A model generated the notes under the pieces. It was not told the origin of the DNA and ran no database searches. It saw nothing but the letters and a program-made list of their open reading frames with translations. A stretch of DNA of 64,000 nt from Microvirga sp. (GTDB taxonomy: Bacteria > Pseudomonadota > Alphaproteobacteria > Rhizobiales > Beijerinckiaceae). The stretch's first letter is position 1. Every line of letters begins with the position of its first letter. The stretch covers positions 1 to 64,000 of the forward strand of contig NZ_JACXAB010000008.1 of the NCBI RefSeq assembly GCF_014699075.1. Direction: 5' to 3'. A program made the translations under genes and the position numbers. Shown here piece by piece: positions 8,914-17,735 of this stretch.

Positions 8914-9588
8914 TTACTGCGTGGCCTGAACCGGACCGCCCGCCACGAGAGCCGTGTAGACGGCAAGGCGCTGCCTCAGGGCGGAGGGCGTCTCGCGGTC
9001 GGCGGCGATCTGGTCGAACCAGCGGCCGGCATAATCCATGTCACCGGCCTTAAGACCGGATAGCCCCAAGAGTTCCCTGGCGGAATGGCGCCAGGCATTG
9101 GCGGGAGCCGCGAGCGGCTCGATGGCCTGGCGCAGGGCGGCGGGCTCCGCGGTGTCGAGGCGCAGCCATGCGGCGCGCAAGCGGGCCAGATCCTTCCAGA
9201 CAGCAGGCAGGGCCGAGTCGTTGGCCAGGGCATCGTAGGCCGAGGCGCCGTTCTCGGCGTTCTGCTTGCCGAGTTCGGCGGCAAGCCGGAAGCGGGCCAG
9301 CATGGCATAGCCGGTGCCGGAATCCTGCTTCATGACGTTCTCGAGGGCTCCTTGAGCCTCCTGGCCCTTATCCTCGGAGGACAGGCGCAGCGCCTCCTCG
9401 TAGCGAACAGCCGCTTCCTGGGCGAGGTTCTGCTGCCGGTACTGCCAGAAGCGCCAGCCGCCGACGCCGGCCACGACGAGTACGACCACCGCAATGATGA
9501 TGCCGTTGTAGCGCTCCCAGACCTTGGCGAGCTGGTCGCGGCGGTATTCCTCATCGACTTCGCGAATGAACTCGTCGTTCTGAGCCAT
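8914..9588 (-). CDS. YfgM-like TPR membrane protein (DUF2133 family)
   Basis: A 224-residue protein. The N-terminus is cytoplasmic and charged ([14 protein letters not shown]), followed by one membrane helix ([20 protein letters not shown], about residues 28-47) and a helical TPR-like domain outside. This matches E. coli YfgM, an inner-membrane partner of the SecYEG translocon and periplasmic chaperones. In E. coli and many relatives bamB lies between yfgM and der; here the gap is only 13 bp, so bamB is absent from this locus. The start at MAQNDEF is the second ATG; four extra residues are possible. Confidence 0.85.
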   Translation of the reverse strand: MAQNDEFIREVDEEYRRDQLAKVWERYNGIIIAVVVLVVAGVGGWRFWQYRQQNLAQEAAVRYEEALRLSSEDKGQEAQGALENVMKQDSGTGYAMLARFRLAAELGKQNAENGASAYDALANDSALPAVWKDLARLRAAWLRLDTAEPAALRQAIEPLAAPANAWRHSARELLGLSGLKAGDMDYAGRWFDQIAADRETPSALRQRLAVYTALVAGGPVQATQ

Positions 9589-9674
9589 CGTGTCTCTCAC
9601 GCGGCCTTAAGCGGCCGCCTCCAAAAATCCGAAGGGGGTCGCCTAACATAGACAACCTCACAAGGCGAGAGGCT

Positions 9675-10265
9675 TCATGCCCGCATGGGGAGAACGGGCA
9701 CGCCGATCAGCCAGGGATGGAGCCAGAACACGAAAGCGAGATACACGACCACGCCGATCGCCACGGCCAGGATGTCGTTGCGCCAACCCGCGGGCGCCGC
9801 CGTGCCGCCGTGCTGGGCCGCTACGTCCCGGCGCTTGGTGCTGATGCGGGCCAGCACCGCCCAGACGAGGAACGAGCCGAAGAGCAGGATCGACCCGAGA
9901 TCACCGTTGGCGAGAAGGTGCGCCAGCGCCCAGATCTTCACGCCCGCCAGCATGGGATGCTTGAGCCGCGCCTTGATATGGCCGGGCAGGTAGGCCGCCA
10001 CGAAGCAGATGAAGGCGATGAGCACCAGCAGCAGCGCGAGGTGCCGTGTCCAGACCGGCGGGTCCCAGACCGGGATGTAGCCACCCGCCCGGTACTGCCC
10101 GTAGCCGATGGAAACCAGGACGATGCCCGCCAGAGACACGAGGGAGTAGAGCCCCTTGTAAGGCCCCTCCCCGATCCTGCCGATGAGCGCGGCGCGGCGC
10201 CCCCGCGCCATGCTGAAGGCATGGGTGCCGAGAAAGATCACAAGACCGAGAACGAGCAGCGTCAC
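9675..10265 (-). CDS. NnrU-family integral membrane protein
   Basis: A 196-residue protein with five or six membrane helices. It begins LVLGLVIFLGTHAFSM and carries RIGEGPYKGLYSLVSLAG and HPMLAGVKIWALAHLLANGD, which are hallmarks of the NnrU family (isoprenylcysteine-methyltransferase-like fold). NnrU was named for nitrite/nitric oxide metabolism, but most relatives have no proven role and there are no denitrification genes nearby. A GTG at 10265 is chosen as start because GGAGG stands six bases before it and the upstream 28 codons look non-coding. Confidence 0.82.
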   Translation of the reverse strand: MTLLVLGLVIFLGTHAFSMARGRRAALIGRIGEGPYKGLYSLVSLAGIVLVSIGYGQYRAGGYIPVWDPPVWTRHLALLLVLIAFICFVAAYLPGHIKARLKHPMLAGVKIWALAHLLANGDLGSILLFGSFLVWAVLARISTKRRDVAAQHGGTAAPAGWRNDILAVAIGVVVYLAFVFWLHPWLIGVPVLPMRA

Positions 10266-10562
10266 AGGAAGCCTCCGAGGCCAGGAACTTATCGCAGTCT
10301 CCCTGGAATAAACCAACCGTGGCCTTTGGGAAGATCGGCCGGGCCGCAAAAATGCCTAAAGGTCGCAGGTTGTAAGTTTCCGTTCGTCCTCAAAGCCTTG
10401 GACCGCCTAAACTTTTAACAGAAGAGCCTCTTGCGGCACGAAAATTTCCCCGCTAGGACCCCTCAAAACCTTGCCTACGACTAAAACGGCACTAGCAGGG
10501 CCGCTTCAAGTTCGATAGCTAGGCCGCAAGATTTCAACCAACAGGTTCTAAGGGGGAGACAG
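10266..10562. other. Intergenic region between NnrU and TRAP genes
   Basis: No gene was seen in these 297 bases. The stretch must hold the promoters for both flanking operons, which point away from each other. GGGGGAG stands about six bases before the GTG of the TRAP small subunit gene. No clear operator was recognised. Confidence 0.5.
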
Positions 10563-11192
10563 GTGACGGCACTTCTTGGGCTATCCCGTGTCATCGACTC
10601 GATCAACGAACGCATCGGCAAGGTGGCCGCCTGGGCCATCGTGGTGGCCATTCTGGTGTCCGCCATCAATGCCATCATCCGGCGCATCTTCGGCGTCTCG
10701 TCCAATGCCTGGCTCGAACTGCAATGGTACCTGTTCGGCGCCGTGTTCATGCTCTGCGCCGCCTGGACCCTGAAGGCCAACGAGCACATCCGCATCGACA
10801 TCATCTCGAACAAGCTCACGAAGCGCGGGCGCGACACGATCGACCTGATCGGCCACCTGTTCTTCCTGCTGCCGTTCCTGGCGCTGATGCTTTATCTGGC
10901 CTTCCCGTATTTCTTCAACTCCTACCGCTCCGGCGAGGTCTCCTCCAATGCCGGCGGCCTGCTGATCTGGCCGGCCAAGGGCCTCATCCTCCTGGGCTTC
11001 ATCTCGCTGGCCTTCCAGTGGCTGAGCGAGCTCATCAAGCGCGTGGCGATCATGAACGGCCAACTGGTCGACGAGCATGATCATGCGGGCGCTCATGCGG
11101 CCGCCGAGGCCGAGGCCGAGCGGCTGATCGCGGAACTGGCCGACACCACCACGACCAAGGGCGGCGAGCCTCCGGGCGACGGCATCCGCTGA
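10563..11192 (+). CDS. TRAP transporter small permease (DctQ type)
   Basis: A 209-residue inner-membrane protein with four hydrophobic helices, for example AAWAIVVAILVSAINAIIRR and LFFLLPFLALMLYLAF, and the DctQ signature region around ELQWYLFGAVFMLCAAWTL followed by NEHIRID. Together with the large permease 38 bp downstream it forms the membrane part of a TRAP carrier, which uses the sodium gradient to import organic acids or similar solutes. The C-terminal 40 residues are hydrophilic. A GTG start is supported by an upstream GGGGGAG. No substrate-binding protein gene is present on either side. Confidence 0.92.
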   Translation: MTALLGLSRVIDSINERIGKVAAWAIVVAILVSAINAIIRRIFGVSSNAWLELQWYLFGAVFMLCAAWTLKANEHIRIDIISNKLTKRGRDTIDLIGHLFFLLPFLALMLYLAFPYFFNSYRSGEVSSNAGGLLIWPAKGLILLGFISLAFQWLSELIKRVAIMNGQLVDEHDHAGAHAAAEAEAERLIAELADTTTTKGGEPPGDGIR

Positions 11193-11230
11193 CGCCCCTC
11201 GCCTGATCAGAATTCCGGAGTCTCACGTCC

Positions 11231-13126
11231 ATGGCTGCATTCATTGCCCAGAACCTCGCACCGATCATGTTCGGCGCGCTGGTGATCTTCCTTCTCCTCG
11301 GCTATCCGGTGGCCTTCGCGCTCGCGGCCAACGGCCTGCTGTTCTTCTTCATCGCGGTTGAGCTCGCTCCCTTCGCACCGGCCAACATCAACCTGTCGTG
11401 GCCGCTCCTGCAGGCCCTGCCGGACCGCATCTACGGCACCATGTCGAACGAGGTGCTGCTGGCGATCCCGTTCTTCACCTTCATGGGCTACATCCTCGAA
11501 CGCTCCGGCATGGCGGAGGACCTGCTCGACACCATCGGCCAGCTCTTCGGGCCGCTGCGCGGCGGCCTCGCCTATGCGGTGATCTTCGTGGGCGCGCTGC
11601 TCGCCGCCACCACGGGCGTCGTGGCCGCCTCCGTGATCTCCATGGGCCTCATCTCGCTCCCCATCATGCTGCGCTACGGCTATGACCGGCGCCTTGCGTC
11701 CGGCGTCATCGCAGCCTCGGGAACGCTCGCTCAGATCATCCCGCCCTCGCTCGTTCTCATCGTCATGGCCGACCAGCTCGGCCGCTCGGTGGGCGACATG
11801 TACGAAGGCGCGTTCCTCCCCGGCATCATTCTCGCCGGCCTCTATGCCGGCTACGTGCTGCTCGCCTCGCTCATCGACCCGAAGGCCGCACCCGGCCTGC
11901 CCCTCGAAGCCGTCGGCTTCCGCGAGCCCAACGGTTCGCGCGGCGTGTGGCAGCTCGGTGTCCTCGTGCTGTTCTCGGGCCTCGTCGGCTACTATGTCCT
12001 GTCGCAGACCAACACGAAGGCCGGCGCGGACTTCGTGATCCTGACGATCTGCGTCGGCACCGTCGTCGCCCTCATCTGCGCCCTCATGAACAAGGTTCTC
12101 GGCGCCAAGCGCATCGCAATTTCCGCGGTGCTGACCGTGCTCCTCGTCGGCGGCTATGTGGTTCTGAACAACCAGGGCCATGAGAATCTGGCGCTCACGC
12201 TGGAGATGGTGATTGCCGGCGCGGTCTATGCGCTCGTGGTCGGCATCGTCGAGCGGTTCACCGGCCTGCGCCTGATGTCCAACATGGCGCAGCAGACCAC
12301 CTTCGTGATGGTGCCGCCGCTCCTGCTCATCTTCCTCGTGCTCGGCACCATCTTCATCGGTCTGGCCACGCCGACCGAGGGCGGCGCCATGGGCGCGCTG
12401 GGCTCCGTCATCCTGGCGGCGGTCAAGCGCCGGCTCGACAACAACCCGAACCGCTTCAACTTCACCATCGTGCGTCAGGCCACGGAAGCGACCGCGAAGC
12501 TCTCGGCCTTCGTGCTCTTCATCCTGATCGGCGCCCGCGTGTTCTCGCTGACCTTCTACGGGGTGAACGGGCACGTGTGGGTCGAGCACCTGCTGACCTC
12601 GCTTCCCGGCGGCCAGGTGGGCTTCCTGATCGTGGTCAACATCCTGGTGTTCCTGCTGGCCTTCTTCCTCGACTTCTTCGAGCTGGCCTTCATCGTGATC
12701 CCACTGCTCGGACCCGCGGCCGAGAAGCTTGGGATCGACCTGATCTGGTTCGGCGTGATGATGGGCGTGAACATGCAGACCTCGTTCATGCACCCGCCTT
12801 TCGGCTTTGCCCTGTTCTTCCTGCGCTCGGTGGCCCCCAAGGTGCCGTATACCGACCGCCTCACGGGCAAGCGCATGGAGCCGGTGACCACGGGCCAGAT
12901 CTACTGGGGCGCCATTCCGTTCGTGGTGATCCAGCTGATCATGGTGGCGATCGTGGTCATCTTCCCGGGCATCGTCACGCACTACAAGTCGGCCGGCCCC
13001 GTAGTCGATCCGGCAGCCGTGCAGCAGAAGCTCGACCAGCTTCTCGTGCCCGGCCTCGGTGCCCCCGGCAGCGAACCGGGCGGCCTCCCCGGCCTGAACT
13101 TCGACGAGCCGCCGAAGATCCAGTAA
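11231..13126 (+). CDS. TRAP transporter large permease (DctM type), extended
   Basis: A 631-residue membrane protein, against about 430 in standard DctM proteins. The N-terminal half has the family pattern (LLGYPVAFALAANGLLFF, LAIPFFTFMGYILERSG, SGTLAQIIPPSLVLIVM) and the C-terminal half resumes with FLVLGTIFIGLATPTEGGAM and FFELAFIVIPLLGP. Between them, residues about 235-360 form an insert with several extra hydrophobic helices (LGVLVLFSGLVGYYVL, ISAVLTVLLVGGYVVLN). Large forms of this kind are known in Rhizobiales. The gene is second in the operon with the small subunit. Substrate unknown. Confidence 0.9.
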   Translation: MAAFIAQNLAPIMFGALVIFLLLGYPVAFALAANGLLFFFIAVELAPFAPANINLSWPLLQALPDRIYGTMSNEVLLAIPFFTFMGYILERSGMAEDLLDTIGQLFGPLRGGLAYAVIFVGALLAATTGVVAASVISMGLISLPIMLRYGYDRRLASGVIAASGTLAQIIPPSLVLIVMADQLGRSVGDMYEGAFLPGIILAGLYAGYVLLASLIDPKAAPGLPLEAVGFREPNGSRGVWQLGVLVLFSGLVGYYVLSQTNTKAGADFVILTICVGTVVALICALMNKVLGAKRIAISAVLTVLLVGGYVVLNNQGHENLALTLEMVIAGAVYALVVGIVERFTGLRLMSNMAQQTTFVMVPPLLLIFLVLGTIFIGLATPTEGGAMGALGSVILAAVKRRLDNNPNRFNFTIVRQATEATAKLSAFVLFILIGARVFSLTFYGVNGHVWVEHLLTSLPGGQVGFLIVVNILVFLLAFFLDFFELAFIVIPLLGPAAEKLGIDLIWFGVMMGVNMQTSFMHPPFGFALFFLRSVAPKVPYTDRLTGKRMEPVTTGQIYWGAIPFVVIQLIMVAIVVIFPGIVTHYKSAGPVVDPAAVQQKLDQLLVPGLGAPGSEPGGLPGLNFDEPPKIQ

Positions 13127-13148
13127 GGCGGCTGGTCTCAGACATGAC

Positions 13149-13180
13149 AAAGGCGGGCTTCGCGGCCCGCCTTTTTGTTT
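13149..13180 (+). terminator. Rho-independent terminator of the TRAP operon
   Basis: AAAGGCGGGC (13149-13158) pairs with GCCCGCCTTT (13165-13174) around a six-base loop and is followed by a T-rich tail. It lies 23 bases after the TAA of the large permease gene. Confidence 0.9.
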
Positions 13181-13219
13181 GACCTGATTGTCTCTCACAG
13201 CTGCTGAACCGCACACGCT

Positions 13220-13344
13220 ATCATCCCCGCGAAGGCGGGGATCCATAGCCACGGCACCTTAGGAAAAAGCGATCGGCGCTGCGTGCTATCCTGCACCGTC
13301 AGCGTTTATGGATCCCGGGCTCCGCTGCGCGGCCCCGGGATGAC
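13220..13344. repeat. Dispersed palindromic repeat, type III
   Basis: The left half has TCATCCCCGCGAAGGCGGGG followed by ATCCATA; the right half has TTATGGATCCCGGG and CGCGGCCCCGGGATGAC. A second copy with the same order occurs at 60798-60922. It lies between the TRAP terminator and the next repeat block. Confidence 0.8.
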
Positions 13345-13352
13345 ACCCATCT

Positions 13353-13564
13353 CGTCATGGCCGGGCTCGTCCCGGCCATCCACGTCTTTATCTGCCACTC
13401 AACCTCATCCTGAGGAGGATTGCGCAAGCAATCCGTCTCGAAGGAGGATCCAGTGCTCACTGAAACCTCCTTCGAGACGCAGACTTTGTCTGCTCCTCAG
13501 CATGGAGGTTGCAATACTCTTCGCTCCTAAAACGTGGATGCCCGGCACAAGGCCGGGCATGACG
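13353..13564. repeat. Composite palindromic repeat: type II element inside type I
   Basis: The outer halves are type I: CGTCATGGCCGGGCTCGTCC at the left (from 13353) and GGCCGGGCATGACG at the right (to 13564), with CCACGTCTTT and AACGTGGATG as the pairing inner arms. Between them, 13403-13508, sits a complete type II element, CCTCATCCTGAGGAGG ... GTCTCGAAGGAGG ... CCTCCTTCGAGAC ... CTCCTCAGCATGGAGG. The same nesting recurs at 53865-54092. No gene was seen in 13182-13591. Confidence 0.82.
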
Positions 13565-13591
13565 AGAAAACTTCAGGATTGAGAGCGCCCT

Positions 13592-13939
13592 TTATCTAAC
13601 TGCGGCCTCATACATCTCCGGCTTGAAGCCGACAAGAAGACGTCCATCAAGGTCGAGCACAGGACGTTTTATCATGGAAGGCTGGTCGAGCATGAGCGCC
13701 AGCGCCCTGCTCTCATCCAGACCTGCTTTGTCGGCGTCGGGAAGCTTACGGAAAGTGGTTCCGGCTCGGTTGAGCAGCGTCTCCCACCCCACTGAACGCG
13801 CCCAGCCTTCGAGCCGTGCCCGGTCGATACCTTCAGCCTTGTAGTCGTGAAACGTGTAGGCCACGCCTTTGGCATCGAGCCAGACGCGCGCCTTCTTCAT
13901 CGTGTCGCAGTTCTTGATGCCGTAGAGCGTCACTGCCAT
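13592..13939 (-). CDS. ArsC/Spx-family thioredoxin-fold protein (YffB-like)
   Basis: A 115-residue protein of the ArsC/YffB family. It starts MAVTLYGIKNCDTMKKAR with the single active-site cysteine at residue 11, and ends with SMIKRPVLDLDGRLLVGF, the conserved loop of this family. Despite the family name, chromosomal YffB-type members are usually not arsenate reductases; a glutathione-dependent reductase role is assumed. No arsenic resistance gene is nearby. It is the last gene of the minus-strand block containing rpiB and guaA, 65 bp after rpiB. Confidence 0.88.
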   Translation of the reverse strand: MAVTLYGIKNCDTMKKARVWLDAKGVAYTFHDYKAEGIDRARLEGWARSVGWETLLNRAGTTFRKLPDADKAGLDESRALALMLDQPSMIKRPVLDLDGRLLVGFKPEMYEAAVR

Positions 13940-14004
13940 CGCTTATTCCTGATCGGTTATTCGGATGAAACCTTTTCCATCGAAAGAAGGAGCAAAGAAC
14001 GGCG

Positions 14005-14454
14005 CTACCCCTCCAGTGCATCAATCATCTCCACCCGCGTCGCATGCCGACCGCCTTCGAACTGAGCGGCCAGGAAGGCATCCACGATATCGAGCGCAAG
14101 CCCTTCGCCGACCACGCGCACGCCAATCGACAGCATGTTGGCATCGTTGTGCTGGCGGATCATGCGGGCTGAGAATGTGTCGGCGCAGACACCGCAACGG
14201 ATGCCCTTCACTTTGTTCGCCGCCATCATGATACCCTGACCGGTACCGCAGAGGATGATGCCGAACCGGCAATCACCGGAAGCAACGAGCCGCGCCGCCG
14301 CTTCGCCGTGATGAGGATAATGTGTGCTTTCCGGCGTTGTCGGTCCGATATCGACCGCCACCCAGCCACGCGTCGCGATATGAGCGGCAATAGTCTGCCG
14401 GAGCTCAATGGCAGCGTGGTCGCTGGAAAGGACGACGCGGTTGCTTGCACTCAT
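14005..14454 (-). CDS. rpiB: RpiB/LacA-family sugar-phosphate isomerase (ribose-5-phosphate isomerase B)
   Basis: A 149-residue protein of the RpiB/LacA/LacB family. It has SSDHAAIELRQ with D12 and H13, the catalytic cysteine C69 in ILCGTGQGIMMAANK, and RQHNDANMLSIGVRVVG near the end. It interconverts ribose 5-phosphate and ribulose 5-phosphate; related enzymes act on allose or erythritol phosphates, and the neighbours give no hint of such a pathway. Length is normal for the family. It lies 61 bp downstream of guaA on the same strand. Confidence 0.9.
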   Translation of the reverse strand: MSASNRVVLSSDHAAIELRQTIAAHIATRGWVAVDIGPTTPESTHYPHHGEAAARLVASGDCRFGIILCGTGQGIMMAANKVKGIRCGVCADTFSARMIRQHNDANMLSIGVRVVGEGLALDIVDAFLAAQFEGGRHATRVEMIDALEG

Positions 14455-14515
14455 GGAAAAAGTCGTCTCGTTCCGAAAGTAATCTGGCGGCTGGACCGAG
14501 GTGATAACTCACCCC

Positions 14516-16072
14516 TCACTCCCACTCGATGGTGCCCGGTGGCTTCGAGGTGATGTCGTAGGTGACGCGGTTGATGCCCTTCACCTCGTTGATGATGCGG
14601 GTGGCAACACGGCCGAGGAAGGTCATGTCGAAGGGGTAGAAATCCGCCGTCATACCGTCGATGGAGGTGACGGCGCGCAGGGCACAGACGTGGTCGTAGG
14701 TGCGCGCATCGCCCATGACGCCCACGGTCTTCACCGGCAGCAGCACGGCGAAGGCCTGCCAGATCACGTCATAGAGGCCGGCGTTGCGGATCTCTTCGAG
14801 GTAGATCGCATCGGCCTTGCGTAGGATGTCGAGTTTTTCGCGCGTAATCTCGCCGGGCACGCGGATGGCAAGGCCCGGGCCCGGGAAGGGGTGGCGGCCG
14901 ACGAAGGCATCGGGCAGGCCGAGCTCGCGGCCGAGCACCCTCACCTCGTCCTTGAACAGCTCGCGCAAGGGCTCCACGAGCTTCATTTTCATGCGCTCAG
15001 GAAGCCCGCCCACGTTGTGGTGGCTCTTGATGGTGACCGATGGGCCACCCGTGAAGGAGACGCTCTCAATCACGTCGGGATAGAGGGTACCCTGTGCGAG
15101 GAAGTCCGCGCCGCCGATCTTCTTGGCCTCCTCGTCGAACACGTCGATGAAGAGCCGGCCGATGGTCTTGCGCTTCACCTCCGGGTCCGACACGCCCTCG
15201 AGCGCGCCGATGAACAGGTCCTGCGCCTGCACGTGGACGAGCGGGATGTTGTAGTGGTCGCGGAAAAGCGTCACCACCTGCTCGGCTTCCGCTGCGCGCA
15301 GCAGGCCGTGATCGACGAACACGCAGGTGAGCTGGTCGCCGATGGCCTCGTGGATCAGCACCGCCGCCACCGCCGAGTCGACGCCGCCGGACAGGCCGCA
15401 GATCACCCGGCCGGTGCCGACCTGGGCGCGGATGCGCTCGATGGCCTCCTCGCGGAAGGCTTTCATGGTCCAGTCGCCCCGGCAGCCGGCGATGTCGCGG
15501 ACGAAGTTGCGGATGAGCTGGGCGCCCTGCGGCGTGTGCACCACCTCCGGGTGGAACTGCACGCCGTAGAACTTGTGCGCCTCGTCGGCCACCACCGCGA
15601 AGGGGGCGTTCTCGGACGCTGCCAGAACCTCGAAGCCCTCGGGCAGCTTGGTCACCCGGTCGCCATGGCTCATCCACACGGGATATTTCTTGCCGACCTG
15701 CCACACGCCCTGGAAGAGCGGGCTCTCGGACAGGACCTCGATCTCAGCCCGACCGAACTCGGAATGGTGCCCGCCCTCGACCTCGCCGCCAAGCTGCGCC
15801 GCCATGGTCTGCTGACCGTAGCAGATGCCGAAGACAGGAAGGTCCGTGTCGAACAGTTCCTGCGGGGCTCGCGGTGAGATGCTCGAGGTGACCGATTCCG
15901 GCCCCCCTGAGAGGATCACGCCCTTGGGCTTCATCGTCCTGATAGCCTCGGCGGCCTTCTGGAACGGCACCACCTCCGAATAGACCCCGTCCTCCCGCAC
16001 GCGCCGGGCAATGAGCTGGGTCACCTGGGAGCCGAAATCGATGATCAGGATCTTGTCGTGGGTCTGGGTCAT
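14516..16072 (-). CDS. guaA: GMP synthase (glutamine-hydrolysing)
   Basis: A 518-residue cytoplasmic enzyme that converts XMP to GMP, the last step of guanine nucleotide synthesis. The N-terminal glutamine amidotransferase has the nucleophile C84 in [10 protein letters not shown] and the histidine in [11 protein letters not shown]; the ATP-pyrophosphatase domain has [12 protein letters not shown]; the C-terminal dimerisation domain ends KPPGTIEWE, as is standard. Length is typical. guaB lies 4 kb upstream on the same strand, with MAPEG, rsmB-like and RTX genes between them. Confidence 0.97.
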   Translation of the reverse strand: MTQTHDKILIIDFGSQVTQLIARRVREDGVYSEVVPFQKAAEAIRTMKPKGVILSGGPESVTSSISPRAPQELFDTDLPVFGICYGQQTMAAQLGGEVEGGHHSEFGRAEIEVLSESPLFQGVWQVGKKYPVWMSHGDRVTKLPEGFEVLAASENAPFAVVADEAHKFYGVQFHPEVVHTPQGAQLIRNFVRDIAGCRGDWTMKAFREEAIERIRAQVGTGRVICGLSGGVDSAVAAVLIHEAIGDQLTCVFVDHGLLRAAEAEQVVTLFRDHYNIPLVHVQAQDLFIGALEGVSDPEVKRKTIGRLFIDVFDEEAKKIGGADFLAQGTLYPDVIESVSFTGGPSVTIKSHHNVGGLPERMKMKLVEPLRELFKDEVRVLGRELGLPDAFVGRHPFPGPGLAIRVPGEITREKLDILRKADAIYLEEIRNAGLYDVIWQAFAVLLPVKTVGVMGDARTYDHVCALRAVTSIDGMTADFYPFDMTFLGRVATRIINEVKGINRVTYDITSKPPGTIEWE

Positions 16073-16204
16073 GGTGTGTCGCGCGGGCCCTGAGCGGAGG
16101 AGCGAAAAAGCCCCCGTGCTTTACCCTCATATCGGGCCGGATGTCATGTTTTTTGAGCTTTGAACGCTCCAAGTCCCACGTTTTTGATGGCTTGGCCATC
16201 GGCC

Positions 16205-16218
16205 CGGAGCACGTGCTC
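16205..16218. repeat. Perfect 14-bp palindrome upstream of guaA
   Basis: GGAGCACGTGCTCC reads identically on both strands. It lies between the RTX terminator and the guaA start, about 130 bases upstream of guaA. It could be an operator, but nothing else supports that. Confidence 0.3.
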
Positions 16219-16229
16219 CCGTCAAACAG

Positions 16230-16260
16230 AAGCCCCGGCTGACGGCAGGTCAGCCGGGGC
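16230..16260 (-). terminator. Strong hairpin after the RTX gene
   Basis: AGCCCCGGCTGAC and GTCAGCCGGGGCT form a perfect 13-bp stem around a five-base loop, 28 bases after the stop codon of the RTX gene. On the minus strand a modest T-rich stretch (TCTGTTTGA) follows. It would insulate guaA from RTX transcription. Confidence 0.75.
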
Positions 16261-16288
16261 TCAGGTGATTGCTTTCGGGATCCGTTGC

Positions 16289-17476
16289 CTAGAACACGAA
16301 GAAATCGTCGTTCTTCAGCCCGACCTTCGGAGTCATGCGGGCGAATTGAACCTGAGCAGCAACTCCGTTCCCGTCTGGATCGTAATAGACCGCGCCCGTC
16401 ACCTTGTCGTAGATGATACGGTCGTTGCTGTCGTGAGCCTCCATTCCTCTGTGGAAGGCCGCGTCCGTGAGGCGCCCGCGCGCCAATCCGGTAAAGATCG
16501 CATCGTCGAGCCGGATCGTGTCGTTCTTGATCGAGAAGCTTCGGATCCGGTCCACGTTCTCCAGAGCGTTCAGGGTGCTGTCGAACGTGAAGACGTCGCG
16601 TCCCGCGTCTCCCTGCAGCAGGTCGTTTCCATAACCACCACTCAGGTTGTCGTTCCCCGATCCGCCGATCATCGTATCATTCCCGAGCCCGCCGATGAGC
16701 CTATCGTTGCCCGCCTGCCCCTGCAGGTTATTCGCTCCATCGTCGCCTATGAGGCGATCCGCGAAGCGAGTGCCGATGACGCCTTCAATACCTGTGTAGG
16801 TATCCCCAAAAGCATTGGTGCCTGCATTGCCGCCGGGCGTAGCGAGGTTGACGACCACTCCCCTGGAACCGGTGTGATACATGTCGTAGCGAACGTAGTC
16901 GAAGCCGCCGCGACCATCGAGAGTATCGGCGCCGCGTCCGCCGACCAGGACATTGTTGAAGTCATTGCCGATCAGCGTGTCGGCAAAGTCGCTGCCCTGA
17001 AGGCCCTCGATCGCAATGTAAGTATCGCCGGCGGCATGTCCGGTATTCACGGACGGGTCCGCGAGACTGGCGGTCACGCCGGTGGGAGCAGCCTTGTAGC
17101 GCGCGAAATCGAACCCGCGGCCCCCATTGAGAATATCAGCCCCGGTCACTCCTTCAAGAACGTTGTCCCGGGAATTACCTGTGAGATTGTCATCGAAACG
17201 GCCACCCCTGAGGCGCTCGATGGACGAGTACCGGTCTCCTGAGGCTTCGCCCGTGTTCTGAGCCGGACTGCCGAGGCTTACAGTAACGGCCGTTGTTGCG
17301 TCCCGATAATCGGCCCAGTCCTCACCGAGTCCACCGATGAGACGGTCGCGGCCTGGCCCGCCGCGGAGAAGATCGTCACCCAATCCGCCATTCAGAACGT
17401 CATTGCCCCGTCCGCCGACGATGGTATCGTCTCCCCCGAGGCCATCAAGGGTGTCGCCCAGCCTCGTTCCCCTCAA
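16289..17476 (-). CDS. RTX-type calcium-binding repeat protein
   Basis: About 395 residues, built of GGxGxDxLxG nonapeptide repeats (GGLGDDLLRGG, GGRGADTLDG, GGYGNDLLQG) interspersed with VTVSLGSPAQNTGEA-type beta-roll segments. The C-terminus has the M10-like ending DVFTFDSTLNALENVDRI...NDTIRLDD...YYDPDGNG. Such proteins bind calcium and are secreted by type I systems; no exporter genes are nearby. The start is uncertain: the only NTG codon after the upstream in-frame stop is the TTG at 17476, yet repeat-like coding sequence (STGTNRGDALRGT) continues before it. The N-terminus may therefore be truncated. It separates guaA from the rsmB-like gene. Confidence 0.8.
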   Translation of the reverse strand: MRGTRLGDTLDGLGGDDTIVGGRGNDVLNGGLGDDLLRGGPGRDRLIGGLGEDWADYRDATTAVTVSLGSPAQNTGEASGDRYSSIERLRGGRFDDNLTGNSRDNVLEGVTGADILNGGRGFDFARYKAAPTGVTASLADPSVNTGHAAGDTYIAIEGLQGSDFADTLIGNDFNNVLVGGRGADTLDGRGGFDYVRYDMYHTGSRGVVVNLATPGGNAGTNAFGDTYTGIEGVIGTRFADRLIGDDGANNLQGQAGNDRLIGGLGNDTMIGGSGNDNLSGGYGNDLLQGDAGRDVFTFDSTLNALENVDRIRSFSIKNDTIRLDDAIFTGLARGRLTDAAFHRGMEAHDSNDRIIYDKVTGAVYYDPDGNGVAAQVQFARMTPKVGLKNDDFFVF

Positions 17477-17735
17477 GGCATCGCCGCGATTGGTTCCTGT
17501 GCTTACCGCCGCTGTTGTTCTCCTTTGGCAGTCGCCCCCCTCCGAAGATTGATTTTTTGCCGCGAGATTAGATTTGTCTGTGAGACCGGCAACAACTCTT
17601 AATGTCTAAGCACATTGAGCATGCGGAATGCTTCCGCTTTCATTCCTGCTTACTCAGAAGCCCAGGCTGAAAGCCTCTGATTTCGGCAGACTTTCAATCC
17701 CTTCGGGACTAATCCTGGAGAAAAATTGTTCGCCT

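Noticed and set aside
11207-13252. Minus-strand open frame opposite the TRAP large permease
   Set aside because: His/Glu/Asp-rich translation characteristic of antisense to a membrane protein; no start context.
13592-13939. Arsenate reductase function for the ArsC-like protein
   Set aside because: YffB/Spx-type sequence and no ars genes nearby; the family name is misleading.
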